Below are positions 8,556 to 17,199 of a DNA stretch of 46,500 nt, piece after piece. The number at the start of each line of letters is the position of its first letter. The first letter of the stretch is position 1. The stretch comes from Lujinxingiaceae bacterium. GTDB taxonomy: Bacteria > Myxococcota_A > Bradymonadia > Bradymonadales > Bradymonadaceae. The DNA lies in NCBI GenBank assembly GCA_013697635.1, contig JACCWM010000112.1:1-46500 (forward strand), in the 5' to 3' direction. A program made the position numbers and the translations under genes. Under the pieces are notes generated by a model. That model had not been told where the DNA came from. It was given only the letters and a program-made list of their open reading frames with translations, and ran no database searches.

Positions 8556-9236
8556 ATGATTCGAAACTGGTATTTGATCGACGACGACGGCTTTCGCGAG
8601 ATCAAGCGCGCTTCTGGCCCGGTGGACTTCTGGACGAAGTTCAACGCCGCCCAGACGGACGCGCTCTGGCCACCCTTTACCCAACTCGTGGTTGAGGCCC
8701 CGGCCAAGCGTGTGCGCTCGGCGCTGATTGCGCTTGGCGAGGAGAGCGCCGTTGGCCTCGAGGACGTCACCGCGCGCCCGGAGCTGTGGAGCGAGGGCAT
8801 CTATCTGGCGAACATGCACCAGCTCACCCTGGTCAGTGAGCCATTGACCGAGCTCGAGGATCGCTTCGTGCAGGCCGACGCCAGCGAGGCGATCGTGCAA
8901 AGTCTGAGCGCGGCCGGAGCCTTTTTTGGCTACGATCCGAGCTGCGATACCTTGCACCTGACGATGTTTCAAAATGGGCGGCCCACCTTTACCTGGTACG
9001 ACTCGGCTGAGCCCGGGCCGAGCTATGCGCTGGTCTTCAACGCCGACGGCAGCTGCACTCACGAAGATCCGCGCCACTTTGCGCTTCGCATGCTCGACAT
9101 GCCGCGCACCAGCCCGCTGCTCGATCGCTACGCCTTCGTCGAGTCCAATCTGCGCTCGCTCGGCGTCGATCCGGTCTGCCCGGATCTCGGGGAACTGCCG
9201 ATTGCGCACGTGCTGCGCGCGCGCCAGGATACCTGA
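8556..9236 (+). CDS. hypothetical cytoplasmic protein
   Basis: I do not recognise this 226-residue protein. It begins MIRNWYLIDDDGF, has no signal peptide or membrane segment, and is acidic with several aromatic residues. The start at 8556 was chosen because the frame upstream overlaps the preceding gene and looks non-coding; no strong ribosome site is seen. It lies 163 bases behind the flavoenzyme gene and converges on the HExxH gene 33 bases away. Codon use matches its neighbours. Confidence 0.6.
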   Translation: MIRNWYLIDDDGFREIKRASGPVDFWTKFNAAQTDALWPPFTQLVVEAPAKRVRSALIALGEESAVGLEDVTARPELWSEGIYLANMHQLTLVSEPLTELEDRFVQADASEAIVQSLSAAGAFFGYDPSCDTLHLTMFQNGRPTFTWYDSAEPGPSYALVFNADGSCTHEDPRHFALRMLDMPRTSPLLDRYAFVESNLRSLGVDPVCPDLGELPIAHVLRARQDT

Positions 9237-9269
9237 AGCGCGCTGCCTGAATGCTTTGCAAATACGGGG

Positions 9270-9845
9270 TCAATGCGCCTCGAGCCAGTCGATCGCCACC
9301 CGACTGGCCTCGCTTACGATCCGCCCGGCCTCAATCGCGGGCGCGGCCTCGAGGTAGAGGGCGTGGGCCGCCGCAATGTCGGCCGGCTGGCAGCCGTAGT
9401 CGCGCAATTTTGCAGCGAGTGCTTGCAGATCGGGCATGGTGCCATGGCGCCAGTGGTGCAACTCCATGTTGCACACGTAGGCCTCGGCCTCGAGCAGGGC
9501 GCGCTGGCGCGAGCTGCCAAGGTAGCGGGCCATGTAGGCGAGCTGGCCGTCGCGCTCAAACTGCACGACGTGTTGGTGTTCATGGGTGCAGACGACGATC
9601 TGCCACCAGAGCGCCTCGTCGCTCGCAGCCACACCGACGACAAAGGGCGTATAGATGGTGTGGCCCCAGACCGTGGTATAGCGCTCCATGAAGACGGGCA
9701 CCTCCAACACGCCGATCAGGGCCAGGGCGTGGGCGGTGGCGCGCATGCGCAAGGCGTCGTGCTTGAGGCGGCTGCGCGTCGCGAAGCGCTGGGCCATGTG
9801 CTGCCAGAAAGCTTCGACGAGCTTTCCCGTGATCACGGGCGCCAT
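9270..9845 (-). CDS. HExxH metallopeptidase-like protein coupled to a histidine kinase gene
   Basis: The 191-residue protein has HEHQH at residues 88-92 inside THEHQHVVQFERDG, a zinc-binding HExxH motif. About 28 residues later ALLEAEAYVCN supplies glutamates (E119, E121) in the position of the third zinc ligand of gluzincin peptidases. No signal peptide is present, so the protein is cytoplasmic. The start ATG shares one base with the stop of the upstream hybrid kinase (TGATG), so translation is probably coupled. A protease acting on or controlled by the kinase is possible; a non-peptidase zinc fold is the alternative. Confidence 0.6.
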   Translation of the reverse strand: MAPVITGKLVEAFWQHMAQRFATRSRLKHDALRMRATAHALALIGVLEVPVFMERYTTVWGHTIYTPFVVGVAASDEALWWQIVVCTHEHQHVVQFERDGQLAYMARYLGSSRQRALLEAEAYVCNMELHHWRHGTMPDLQALAAKLRDYGCQPADIAAAHALYLEAAPAIEAGRIVSEASRVAIDWLEAH

Positions 9846-12454
9846 CAAGACACCACGACCTTGCGCTGCTTGAGGCGGGCGCGAACGAGCGCTTCGAGAT
9901 CCCCCGGCGAGAAGGGCTTGCTCAGATAGCCGCTGAAGCCGGCGCGCAAGAAACTCTCCTCGTCGCCGGGCAGCGCATGGCCGGTGATCGCGATGATGGG
10001 ACACGTGGCATGCTCGCTGGTCTCGCGCAGCTTGCTCAGCGCCTGCAGACCGTCCATGCCTGGCAGGCTGATGTCGAGCAGCACGACGTCGAAGGTGCGA
10101 TCGCGCGCGCGCTCCAGCGCCGATTCTGCATCGCCGAAGGCCTCGACCTCGTAGAGACGTGCCAGTTGGCGGTGCACGACCTGGCGTATCGCCTCGTTGT
10201 CCTCGACGAGCAGCACCGAGCTCATGGCGACCTCGCTCTCCCAGTCGCCCAGCGCGTCAATTTTCTCCACCGCCGGCCACGCCCCCGTGACCGCGAAATC
10301 CTCCTCGCTGAGGCGAGCAAAGGCGACGGTGAAGACGCTGCCCTGGCCCTTTTGGCTCTCGACCTCCAGGCGACCTTCGAGCACTTCGACAAGGCGCTTG
10401 GTGATCGCCAGGCCCAACCCGCTACCCTCGTGCGAGCGCGCAAGGCCGGTGGACTCCTGCTTGAATTCGCCAAAGAGATCGGGCATGAACGCCTCGTCGA
10501 TGCCGATGCCGGTGTCTTCGATGCGCACGTGGACCTCGGCCTCGTCGGCCTCGATCACCACCGTGACCGAGCCCGTCTCGGTGAACTTGATCGCGTTTCC
10601 AATCAAGTTGTTGAGGATGCGCTGAAAGAGCGCGCGGTCCAGGCGCGCAAAGGCCTCGGGGTGTGCCGAGCGAAACTCGAGCACGAGGCCGCGCTCGGCG
10701 GCCAGCGCACCGAGCGCACGAACGGTGTCGGCCGCCTCGTCGCTCAGGTTGACCGTCTCGGGTTCGATCTCGATCACGCGGCCCTCGAGCTGGGCCAGAG
10801 CCAGCACCGAATTGAGCGTCTCGGTCAGCCGGCGCCCGCTGCGCTCGATGGTCTGTACGGCCTCGAGATGCTCTTCGGGGACCTCCTGGGCCAACACCGA
10901 GGCCCAGGCGAGCATGCTGGTCAGGGGCGTGCGGATCTCGTGGCTCATGTTGGCGAGCAGGCTCGACTTGAGCCGGGTCATCTGCTCGGCGTTGTCTTTG
11001 GCCTCGATCAGGTGCTCCTCGAAGAGCTTGTGCTCGGTGACATCGCGCAGGTTGAGCAAGATGCCCTCGATGCCGGCGCGCTCGAGCAGGTTGGTGGCCT
11101 TGAGCGCGACGTGGCGAGGCGTGCCGTCTTGGTGGGCCAGCGCAAAGCTCAGCTCGATGACCGAGTCGGGCTGAAAGAACAGCCGGCTCAAGTCGTTTCG
11201 CACCTTGTGAACCATGGCCTCGGGCAGATGCTCGAACAAGGTCTTCTTGGCGAACTCGGCCGGCGTAAAGCCCAGCACCGACTGGACCGAGGGCGAGATG
11301 TAGCCAAAGCGGGTCTTGACGTCGCAAAACGCGATCACGTCGGTTGAGCTCTCGGTGACGGCGCGAAACTTCTCCTCGTTTCGCTTGGCCGACTGATAGA
11401 GCCGGGCGTTGTCCATGGCGGTGGCCGCCTGGCGAGCCATGCCCACGATCAGGTGCTCGGCGCGCTCGTCGAAGACGCCCGCCTCGGCGTGACCAAAGAA
11501 AAGCCCGCCGAGCACCTTGCCCGTGCGCGCGATCACCGGCGCGGCCAGATAGCTGCGCATCGCCAGATGCCCAAGCGGCGTACCGAAAAATGGCGAGCTC
11601 TCGCCAAAGCGCCCATCGCCTGTGACGTCGTCCATGCGCACCGCGCGCGCGCTGTCAAAGCACGTATCGAAGGTGCTGCGCGAGTGGCGTGGCATGGGGA
11701 AGTGGTTAAACGCCTCGCGCGAGGCGCCCTCGAGCGTGAAGAGCACGAAGCTTTCGGCGTCGGCGTCCAACGAATAGTCGTAGTAAAAGGCCCCCATCTG
11801 CGCGCCGCTCAGCGCCAGGCCGGCCTCAGTGACCGTGTGGACCAGCGTCTCCATCTCCAGCTCGCCGGAGAGCATCACGTTGACCCGGCTGAGCGTTCGA
11901 AGCGTCTGCGTCTGGATGTGGAGCGCGTCGTCGGCCTCCAGGCGAATGCGCGCGACCTGGGCGGGATCGCTGGACTCCTGGGCCGAGATCAGCACGCCGC
12001 CAATGCGATTTTGCTCGACGCGCACCGGGCTGTAGGCAAAGCGAAAGTGCGAGTGCACCAGGGCCTTGCTCGAATCGACGACGAGGACCTCGGCTTCCGA
12101 CTCGAGCGCATCGCCCTCGCTGTAGACTTTGGCGATGCGCGTGGCCACCGAATGCCAGCTATCGGCCCAGGTCACGCGCGCGGGCTGGCCCAGCGGCTTG
12201 GGGTGCTCACGGCCGGCGAGGCGGATGTAGGCGTCGTTGTAGATCTGGATGCAGTCCTCGCCCCACCAAAGGCTCATCGGGAAGGGGTTGGTCAAGACCA
12301 GGCTGACCACCGACTTGAAACTTTGAGGCCAGGATTCGATCGCGCCCAGCGGCGTCGTCGACCAGTCCATCGCGCGCACCCGCTCGCTCATCTCACCGCC
12401 ACCGGCGAGAAAATCGAGCTTCGAATGCGACCTTTGGGGATTTTGTGTCCCCAT
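9845..12454 (-). CDS. hybrid sensor histidine kinase (PAS-GAF-PAS-HisKA-HATPase-REC)
   Basis: The 869-residue protein has no membrane segments. A PAS-like domain of the type opening WSTTPLGAIESWPQS and continuing FPMSLWWG covers about residues 25-165. A GAF domain (about 190-345) and a second PAS (about 360-475) follow. The dimerisation/phosphoacceptor domain has NMSHEIRTPL with H505, then an ATPase domain (IGNAIKFTETG; DTGIGID; GSGLGLAI). A C-terminal receiver begins SSVLLVEDNE with phosphoacceptor D794. It autophosphorylates in response to a cytoplasmic signal and passes the phosphate to its own receiver. A GAGAGG site precedes the ATG. It lies 127 bases behind the chemosensory genes and ends overlapping the HExxH gene; its partner regulator is not in the window. 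Confidence 0.92.
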   Translation of the reverse strand: MGTQNPQRSHSKLDFLAGGGEMSERVRAMDWSTTPLGAIESWPQSFKSVVSLVLTNPFPMSLWWGEDCIQIYNDAYIRLAGREHPKPLGQPARVTWADSWHSVATRIAKVYSEGDALESEAEVLVVDSSKALVHSHFRFAYSPVRVEQNRIGGVLISAQESSDPAQVARIRLEADDALHIQTQTLRTLSRVNVMLSGELEMETLVHTVTEAGLALSGAQMGAFYYDYSLDADAESFVLFTLEGASREAFNHFPMPRHSRSTFDTCFDSARAVRMDDVTGDGRFGESSPFFGTPLGHLAMRSYLAAPVIARTGKVLGGLFFGHAEAGVFDERAEHLIVGMARQAATAMDNARLYQSAKRNEEKFRAVTESSTDVIAFCDVKTRFGYISPSVQSVLGFTPAEFAKKTLFEHLPEAMVHKVRNDLSRLFFQPDSVIELSFALAHQDGTPRHVALKATNLLERAGIEGILLNLRDVTEHKLFEEHLIEAKDNAEQMTRLKSSLLANMSHEIRTPLTSMLAWASVLAQEVPEEHLEAVQTIERSGRRLTETLNSVLALAQLEGRVIEIEPETVNLSDEAADTVRALGALAAERGLVLEFRSAHPEAFARLDRALFQRILNNLIGNAIKFTETGSVTVVIEADEAEVHVRIEDTGIGIDEAFMPDLFGEFKQESTGLARSHEGSGLGLAITKRLVEVLEGRLEVESQKGQGSVFTVAFARLSEEDFAVTGAWPAVEKIDALGDWESEVAMSSVLLVEDNEAIRQVVHRQLARLYEVEAFGDAESALERARDRTFDVVLLDISLPGMDGLQALSKLRETSEHATCPIIAITGHALPGDEESFLRAGFSGYLSKPFSPGDLEALVRARLKQRKVVVS

Positions 12455-12581
12455 GGATTAACCTCTCACTGCTAAACGAAACGAAGAATGGCCATGCACT
12501 GCTGTGTTCCAACGATCGGTATGCCAGCGAATATAGGCGCGCTTTCAGCGCGAAGTCGAGTCCTTTTTAGCCCTTGGTTCG

Positions 12582-14903
12582 TTATATGTAGCGGCGAACG
12601 GAATTAAGCAGTTCTTTTTCCTGAAAATTGAGTTTGACCAGATAGCCGTTTGCGCCAAGCTGCATCGCACGCTCCTTGTCTTCAGGCTCACCCAGCGTAC
12701 TCAAGACGATCACCGGCAGACGAGCATGCTGGCTGGAGGCTCGAATCGCCGCCAAGAGCTCGAGGCCGTTCATCCGCGGCATTTGCACGTCGGTCAAGAC
12801 CAGGTCGACGCGATTTCGCTCAAGCACGCGCAGCCCGTGATCGCCGTCGTCGGCCTCGAGCACACGGTAGCCCACGCCGCGAAGGATGCTCGTGACCAGG
12901 GCGCGTGTCACCTCGCTATCTTCGACGACGAGGATGGTCTTGATGTCAATGGCCGGCATGTCGCCGATCGCCGTCCAACGCTTCTTGACGGCCAGGCCGT
13001 CGGGGTTGAATTGCAGCTCCGCGCGTGTTCGGGTGAGCAAATCGAGCACGTTGAGCAGCGGGACCACTTCACCCGCGTCGGTCAATGCCACGCCTTGACA
13101 AGGTCTGATGCCGCCCAAAAATTCCCCCAGCGGGCGACTGATCGCCTCGTGCTCGCCGATGACCGTGTCCACCCAGACGGCGACCTTGCGTGTGCCTTTT
13201 CGTACCAACAAGACGGTGAACTCCATCGGCGCTGCCGTGCGCTGCTCGATGCCCAAAAGCGGCGCCCAGTCGACCAGCGCGACGAGCTCCTCGCTGTAGC
13301 GCACGCAGACGCCGCCGTGGACGCGGCGAAGCTCGTCGCGCCCGATCACGTCGACGCGCTCGACGTCGGTCGCAGCGATCGCGAAGCGGCGCGCGCCGAT
13401 GACGATGATCAAGACCGAGCTGACCGCGCTCGAGACCGGCAGATGCAGCATAAAGGAGGTGCCCTTGCCCACCTCACTCTCGATTTCGATGTAGCCTCCC
13501 AGGCGCGAGATCTGGCGGCGCACGACGTCCATGCCGATGCCGCGTCCGCTGATGTCGTCGACCGCGTCGCGCGTCGAGAAGCCCGCCTCGAAGATCAAGG
13601 CGATCGCGTCTTGATCGGAGAGCGTCTCGGCCTGCTCGGCGTTGATCAAGCCGCGCTCGAAGGCCTTGGCGCGGATAAAGTTTGGATCGATGCCTCGCCC
13701 ATCGTCGTAGAGCACGACGCGGATTCCGTCGCCGACGTGTTCGGCCAACAGACCGATCTCGCCCTCGCCCTCTTTGCCAAGTTGGGCGCGCTGCTCGGGT
13801 GGCTCGATGCCGTGGTCGACGGCGTTTCGCACCAGATGTAAGAGCGGCTCGGACATCGCCGACAAGATCGCCCGATCGACTTCGACGTCTCCAAAGGCGT
13901 GGACCAGGCGCACGCGCTTTCCCTGGGCGCTGGCCAGATCGCGCACGGCACGCGGATAATGGCTCAAAACCTGGGCCAGCGGCACATGGCGCAGCCGGCG
14001 AGTCTGCTCGTCGAGCTGACCCGAGCGCATGCTCACCAGGTAGGCCTCTTCGCGCAGCGAGGTCTCGAACGCGTCGAGCCGGTGCACCAGGTTGCGTAGG
14101 GCATTTTGCTGACTCTTGGGCAGCGTGCCCTCGACTTGGCCAAGCCAGCCCCGAAACTCACCGCGAAGCGCCTCGAGATCGCCCAGGCGATAGTCAAAGC
14201 GACGGCTCAGCAGGAGCACATCGGCCGCCACATCGCCCAGGCTCTCGAGCTTCTCCAAATCGACGCGCAGGGTGCCTGTGGACTGAATGCGCAGCATCGC
14301 GGCGTTGGTGATCTCGGCGCCTGGTTGTGCGCCGGGCTCGCTGGCGGCCGCGCGCTCATCGTCGGGTGCCTGGATGCGTGTGCGTGTGGCGCGCCCGGTC
14401 GATGGGCGCGCCCATCCGCCGGAGTCGCCAAAGGGCGCGGGGCTCTCGGTGGGCGCGCTCACCGGCTGCTCGCGGGGCGGCGTTGGCGATGTCTCCAGCG
14501 CAGCCGTGGTCTGCTTTGCACCGGCGCTGTTGCGGGCAGCGGTGACGCGGTCGATGAAGCCAGCCAAGTCGACGGGACGCTCCGCTGCGCCAGCCGATTT
14601 GGTGAGTAACTGGCGCGTCAAATCGAGGCCTTCGAAGACCACGTCAACCAGCGCGCGCTCGACATCGAAGTTGCGCGCAGCGAGCACCAGCAGCAGGTGT
14701 TCGGTCTGGTGGGCCACCAGGTTGATGTCGGCAAAGCCCATCATCTTGGCCTCGCCCTTGAGCGTGTGGATCTCGCGCATCAGCTCGTCGCGCGCGTGTG
14801 CGTCGCCCGGATTGCGCTCGAGCAGCACCATCGTCAAGTTCATCTTCTCGATGCGATCGAGGGCGACCGCTCGAAATTTTTCGATGAGCGCACCCAGACT
14901 CAT
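12582..14903 (-). CDS. cheA: CheA-type histidine kinase fused to a receiver domain
   Basis: The 773-residue protein has an N-terminal Hpt domain with phosphoacceptor H46 in HTLKGEAKMMG, a Pro/Ser-rich linker (about 125-195), a dimerisation region, and an ATPase domain (VRNAVDHG; DDGRGID; GRGIGMDVV). A CheW-like domain follows, then a receiver at about 655-773 beginning KTILVVEDSE with D705. The usual receiver lysine-proline is Lys-Leu here. There is no separate P2 domain typical of CheYB-binding CheA. Such CheA-receiver fusions are common in chemosensory systems that control twitching or other cellular functions. The ATG overlaps the stop of the methyl-accepting protein gene as ATGA. The 12455-12581 gap downstream holds a 6-bp GC hairpin (12538-12552) without a T-run. 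Confidence 0.92.
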   Translation of the reverse strand: MSLGALIEKFRAVALDRIEKMNLTMVLLERNPGDAHARDELMREIHTLKGEAKMMGFADINLVAHQTEHLLLVLAARNFDVERALVDVVFEGLDLTRQLLTKSAGAAERPVDLAGFIDRVTAARNSAGAKQTTAALETSPTPPREQPVSAPTESPAPFGDSGGWARPSTGRATRTRIQAPDDERAAASEPGAQPGAEITNAAMLRIQSTGTLRVDLEKLESLGDVAADVLLLSRRFDYRLGDLEALRGEFRGWLGQVEGTLPKSQQNALRNLVHRLDAFETSLREEAYLVSMRSGQLDEQTRRLRHVPLAQVLSHYPRAVRDLASAQGKRVRLVHAFGDVEVDRAILSAMSEPLLHLVRNAVDHGIEPPEQRAQLGKEGEGEIGLLAEHVGDGIRVVLYDDGRGIDPNFIRAKAFERGLINAEQAETLSDQDAIALIFEAGFSTRDAVDDISGRGIGMDVVRRQISRLGGYIEIESEVGKGTSFMLHLPVSSAVSSVLIIVIGARRFAIAATDVERVDVIGRDELRRVHGGVCVRYSEELVALVDWAPLLGIEQRTAAPMEFTVLLVRKGTRKVAVWVDTVIGEHEAISRPLGEFLGGIRPCQGVALTDAGEVVPLLNVLDLLTRTRAELQFNPDGLAVKKRWTAIGDMPAIDIKTILVVEDSEVTRALVTSILRGVGYRVLEADDGDHGLRVLERNRVDLVLTDVQMPRMNGLELLAAIRASSQHARLPVIVLSTLGEPEDKERAMQLGANGYLVKLNFQEKELLNSVRRYI

Positions 14904-16744
14904 GGTGCGTCGCCATCCTCGACGTCGGATTGCGAGCCCTCGAGCTCGCGGGCGATCGCGTCAAAGTCCTCCTCGCTCAGCGCCGCATTCTTGTGCTTGC
15001 GCTTTAGAGAGCTGAGCTCCTGCACGATCTGCACCTCGGCGCCGGCCGAAAACTCCAGTGTCGGCGGCTCGTCGAGGCGCTTGGCTCCGCTGCTCTGGGC
15101 CAGGCCGGGGGGCGTCATCGAAATGGCCGAGAACTGCTCGGTGCGCGCCGGCTCGCGCCGGCCCAGCGGCAGGCCGATCGGTGTCATCTGCATCTCGCGC
15201 GCGCCCATCGGGCGCGGGCGCATCGGCTCGATAGTCGAGCTGGTCATGGCGCTGAACTCGGCCGACATATCCGAGCGGGCAAAGCTGCGCTGGGGGGCGC
15301 TGGAGCGCGCGACGCGTGCGCTGCGAGGCTCGGGCACGCTGCCCTCGGAGAGACGAAACTTCGAGACGACAGCGCCCAGATCCTGGCTCAGGTTGGCCAG
15401 CTCCGTGGCGGCCAGCGTGACCTGGCGCGTGCCGGCCACGCCCTGATTGATCAGGTGCGAGAGCTCGTCCATCGATTGGGTGACCTGCTCGGTGCCCGAT
15501 TGCTGCTGCTGGGTGATCAGCGAGATCTTCAGGGCCGATTCGGTCGTTCGCTCGGAGAGCCTCGATCCGTCCTCGGTGGCCATGACGCTGGCAAGCGAGG
15601 ATTCGCGAATGTCGCTGACCAGCTCCTTGATGTCGCTGATCGAGGCCTTGACGTTCTCGGCCAGACGGCGCATCTCAGCGGCGACCAGCGTAAAGCCCTT
15701 GCCCGCCTCGCCGGCGCGCATGCCCTCGAGGCTGGCATTGAGCGCGAGCAAATCCGAGCGGTCCGCTATCGCCTTGATCACCTCCAAGATCTCGGCGATG
15801 CGCTCGGTGTGCGACTTGAGCTCGCCGATGCGATCGCCTACGACGCGGTTGTTGGCCTGGGTCTTCTCGGCCGACTTGAACACGGTCTGCGTGCTCTCGG
15901 CGATCTTTCGCGCCGAGGAGAGCAGGGTCTCCATGGTGCGCTGGGTCTCCTCGACGCCGGAGGCCTGGTGCGAGGCGGCCAGCTCCTGGTCGCGCAAGAC
16001 GAAGAGGATCTGCTCCGAGGAGCTCGAGATGTGCAGCGCCGTCTCGGTGATCTGGGCGACCAGATCCTTGAGGCCTGCAACCATCAGGTTGAAGGCCGTG
16101 TTCAGATCGCCCTCGCCGACGACGTTCGAGCTCAAATCGCCGGCGGCGATCTGTTTGGCACGCTGGGCGATCGTGCGCAGGTTGCGCACCATCAGCGCGA
16201 AGCTCTCACCGAGCTCGCCTGGGATGCGCTCGTCGAGCAGCGGGCTGGCCAAGTCGTCGCGCGCGATCATGCGCGCCTGGATCGTCAGCCGGCGCATCTG
16301 GTTGGTCATCAACACGAAGCTGCGCTCCAGATCGCCCTGGTGGGCACGCACCTGCACGTCGGCATCAAAGAGGCTGGCCGAGCGCATCACGCGCTCCTCG
16401 ACCTCGACCACGCCGATGTGGCCGCGGGCGAGCTCTTCGGCATGGCTGGCCAGGCCGCCAAGCTGGCTGAGCATGCGGTTGGTGGCGTTGGCCAGCCGCC
16501 CGATCTCGTCGTCGCCCTCGATCGTGATGCGCTCATGCTTGAGATCGCCGGCGGCGATACCCTCGATGATGCGCGTGACCTCCTCGAGCGGGCGCAGCGC
16601 CTGGCGCGTAAACCCGATCATGGCCGAACCCAGCGCGCCCAAAAGCGCCATGCTGTACCAGGGCGCATCCAAAAACCAGAAGACGAGCGCGATGAGCACC
16701 AACAATATCGCGATGTAGATGCCGATCTTCTTCCACAATTGCAT
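14900..16744 (-). CDS. methyl-accepting chemotaxis protein without periplasmic sensor domain
   Basis: The 614-residue protein has two close hydrophobic segments (about 8-27 and 30-46) with almost no loop between them, so no periplasmic ligand domain. HAMP-type helices follow (about 47-260, at least two repeats, each with a Gly-Asp-Leu turn). The signalling hairpin is at about 325-355 (SDLLALNASLEGMRAGEAGKG), close to the consensus. A disordered tail of about 150 residues then carries three [EQ]FSA motifs and two MTPxGL motifs. The receptor likely reads membrane state or relays an internal signal to the CheW/CheA pair encoded beside it. CheR and CheB, which set receptor methylation, are absent from the window. 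Confidence 0.9.
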   Translation of the reverse strand: MQLWKKIGIYIAILLVLIALVFWFLDAPWYSMALLGALGSAMIGFTRQALRPLEEVTRIIEGIAAGDLKHERITIEGDDEIGRLANATNRMLSQLGGLASHAEELARGHIGVVEVEERVMRSASLFDADVQVRAHQGDLERSFVLMTNQMRRLTIQARMIARDDLASPLLDERIPGELGESFALMVRNLRTIAQRAKQIAAGDLSSNVVGEGDLNTAFNLMVAGLKDLVAQITETALHISSSSEQILFVLRDQELAASHQASGVEETQRTMETLLSSARKIAESTQTVFKSAEKTQANNRVVGDRIGELKSHTERIAEILEVIKAIADRSDLLALNASLEGMRAGEAGKGFTLVAAEMRRLAENVKASISDIKELVSDIRESSLASVMATEDGSRLSERTTESALKISLITQQQQSGTEQVTQSMDELSHLINQGVAGTRQVTLAATELANLSQDLGAVVSKFRLSEGSVPEPRSARVARSSAPQRSFARSDMSAEFSAMTSSTIEPMRPRPMGAREMQMTPIGLPLGRREPARTEQFSAISMTPPGLAQSSGAKRLDEPPTLEFSAGAEVQIVQELSSLKRKHKNAALSEEDFDAIARELEGSQSDVEDGDAP

Positions 16745-16770
16745 GGCTTCATTCCTTAATGTCGAAGCGC

Positions 16771-17199
16771 TCAGCCCGCTTGCCTGAGCCGATCCAGATC
16801 GAGCATCCAGACGATTCGCTTGAGATTGTCGTATCCGCAGGCCTTGCGCAAGATAACGGGTAGTGTGCCCTTGAGCCAGCTCGGCAGCTCCAGCAGCCGC
16901 TCGCCACTCCAGCTCTCCGCCCCCCAGACTTCGCCCAAACAGAGCCCGATGGGCGGGCCGCCGCGCGCCTCGAGCAGACCGATGTGGCCGGCGCGCGAGG
17001 GCAAAAGACCAAGGTAGGGCGCCGGATCGAGCAAGATCATACCCTGGGCTTCCTCGAAGTCGAGCACGCTGCTGATCGCGGCCAGCTCGACGACCAGCTC
17101 GAAGGGGCGCAAGCGAAATCGCAGGACGTCGACCTCGGCTTGTATTCGCGCCTCTTCGTTTGCCTCCCCGCCAGCGTTTTGCTCAGCGAACGGCAGCAT
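16771..17199 (-). CDS. divergent CheW-like domain protein
   Basis: The 142-residue protein looks like a single CheW fold: VDVLRFRLRPFELVVELAAISSVLDF corresponds to the first strands, and LPSRAGHIGLLEARGGPPIGLCLGEV to the central part. The usual middle motif (GlyxhhxhRGxxhPhhDL) is degenerate. The start overlaps the end of the upstream cheW by 17 bases, so the two are translated from one message. It may be a second coupling protein or a competitor in the array. Identity rests on position and general pattern rather than strong motifs. Confidence 0.6.
   Translation of the reverse strand: MLPFAEQNAGGEANEEARIQAEVDVLRFRLRPFELVVELAAISSVLDFEEAQGMILLDPAPYLGLLPSRAGHIGLLEARGGPPIGLCLGEVWGAESWSGERLLELPSWLKGTLPVILRKACGYDNLKRIVWMLDLDRLRQAG

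Noticed and set aside
9977-11347. 456-residue open frame on the plus strand
   Set aside because: Antisense to the hybrid histidine kinase; low-complexity Ala/Arg/Gly content and no motif.
12726-13841. 371-residue open frame on the plus strand
   Set aside because: Antisense to the CheA gene, Asp/Ala/Val-rich, no domain.
15455-16759. 434-residue and overlapping 423-residue plus-strand frames
   Set aside because: Shadows of the methyl-accepting protein gene.
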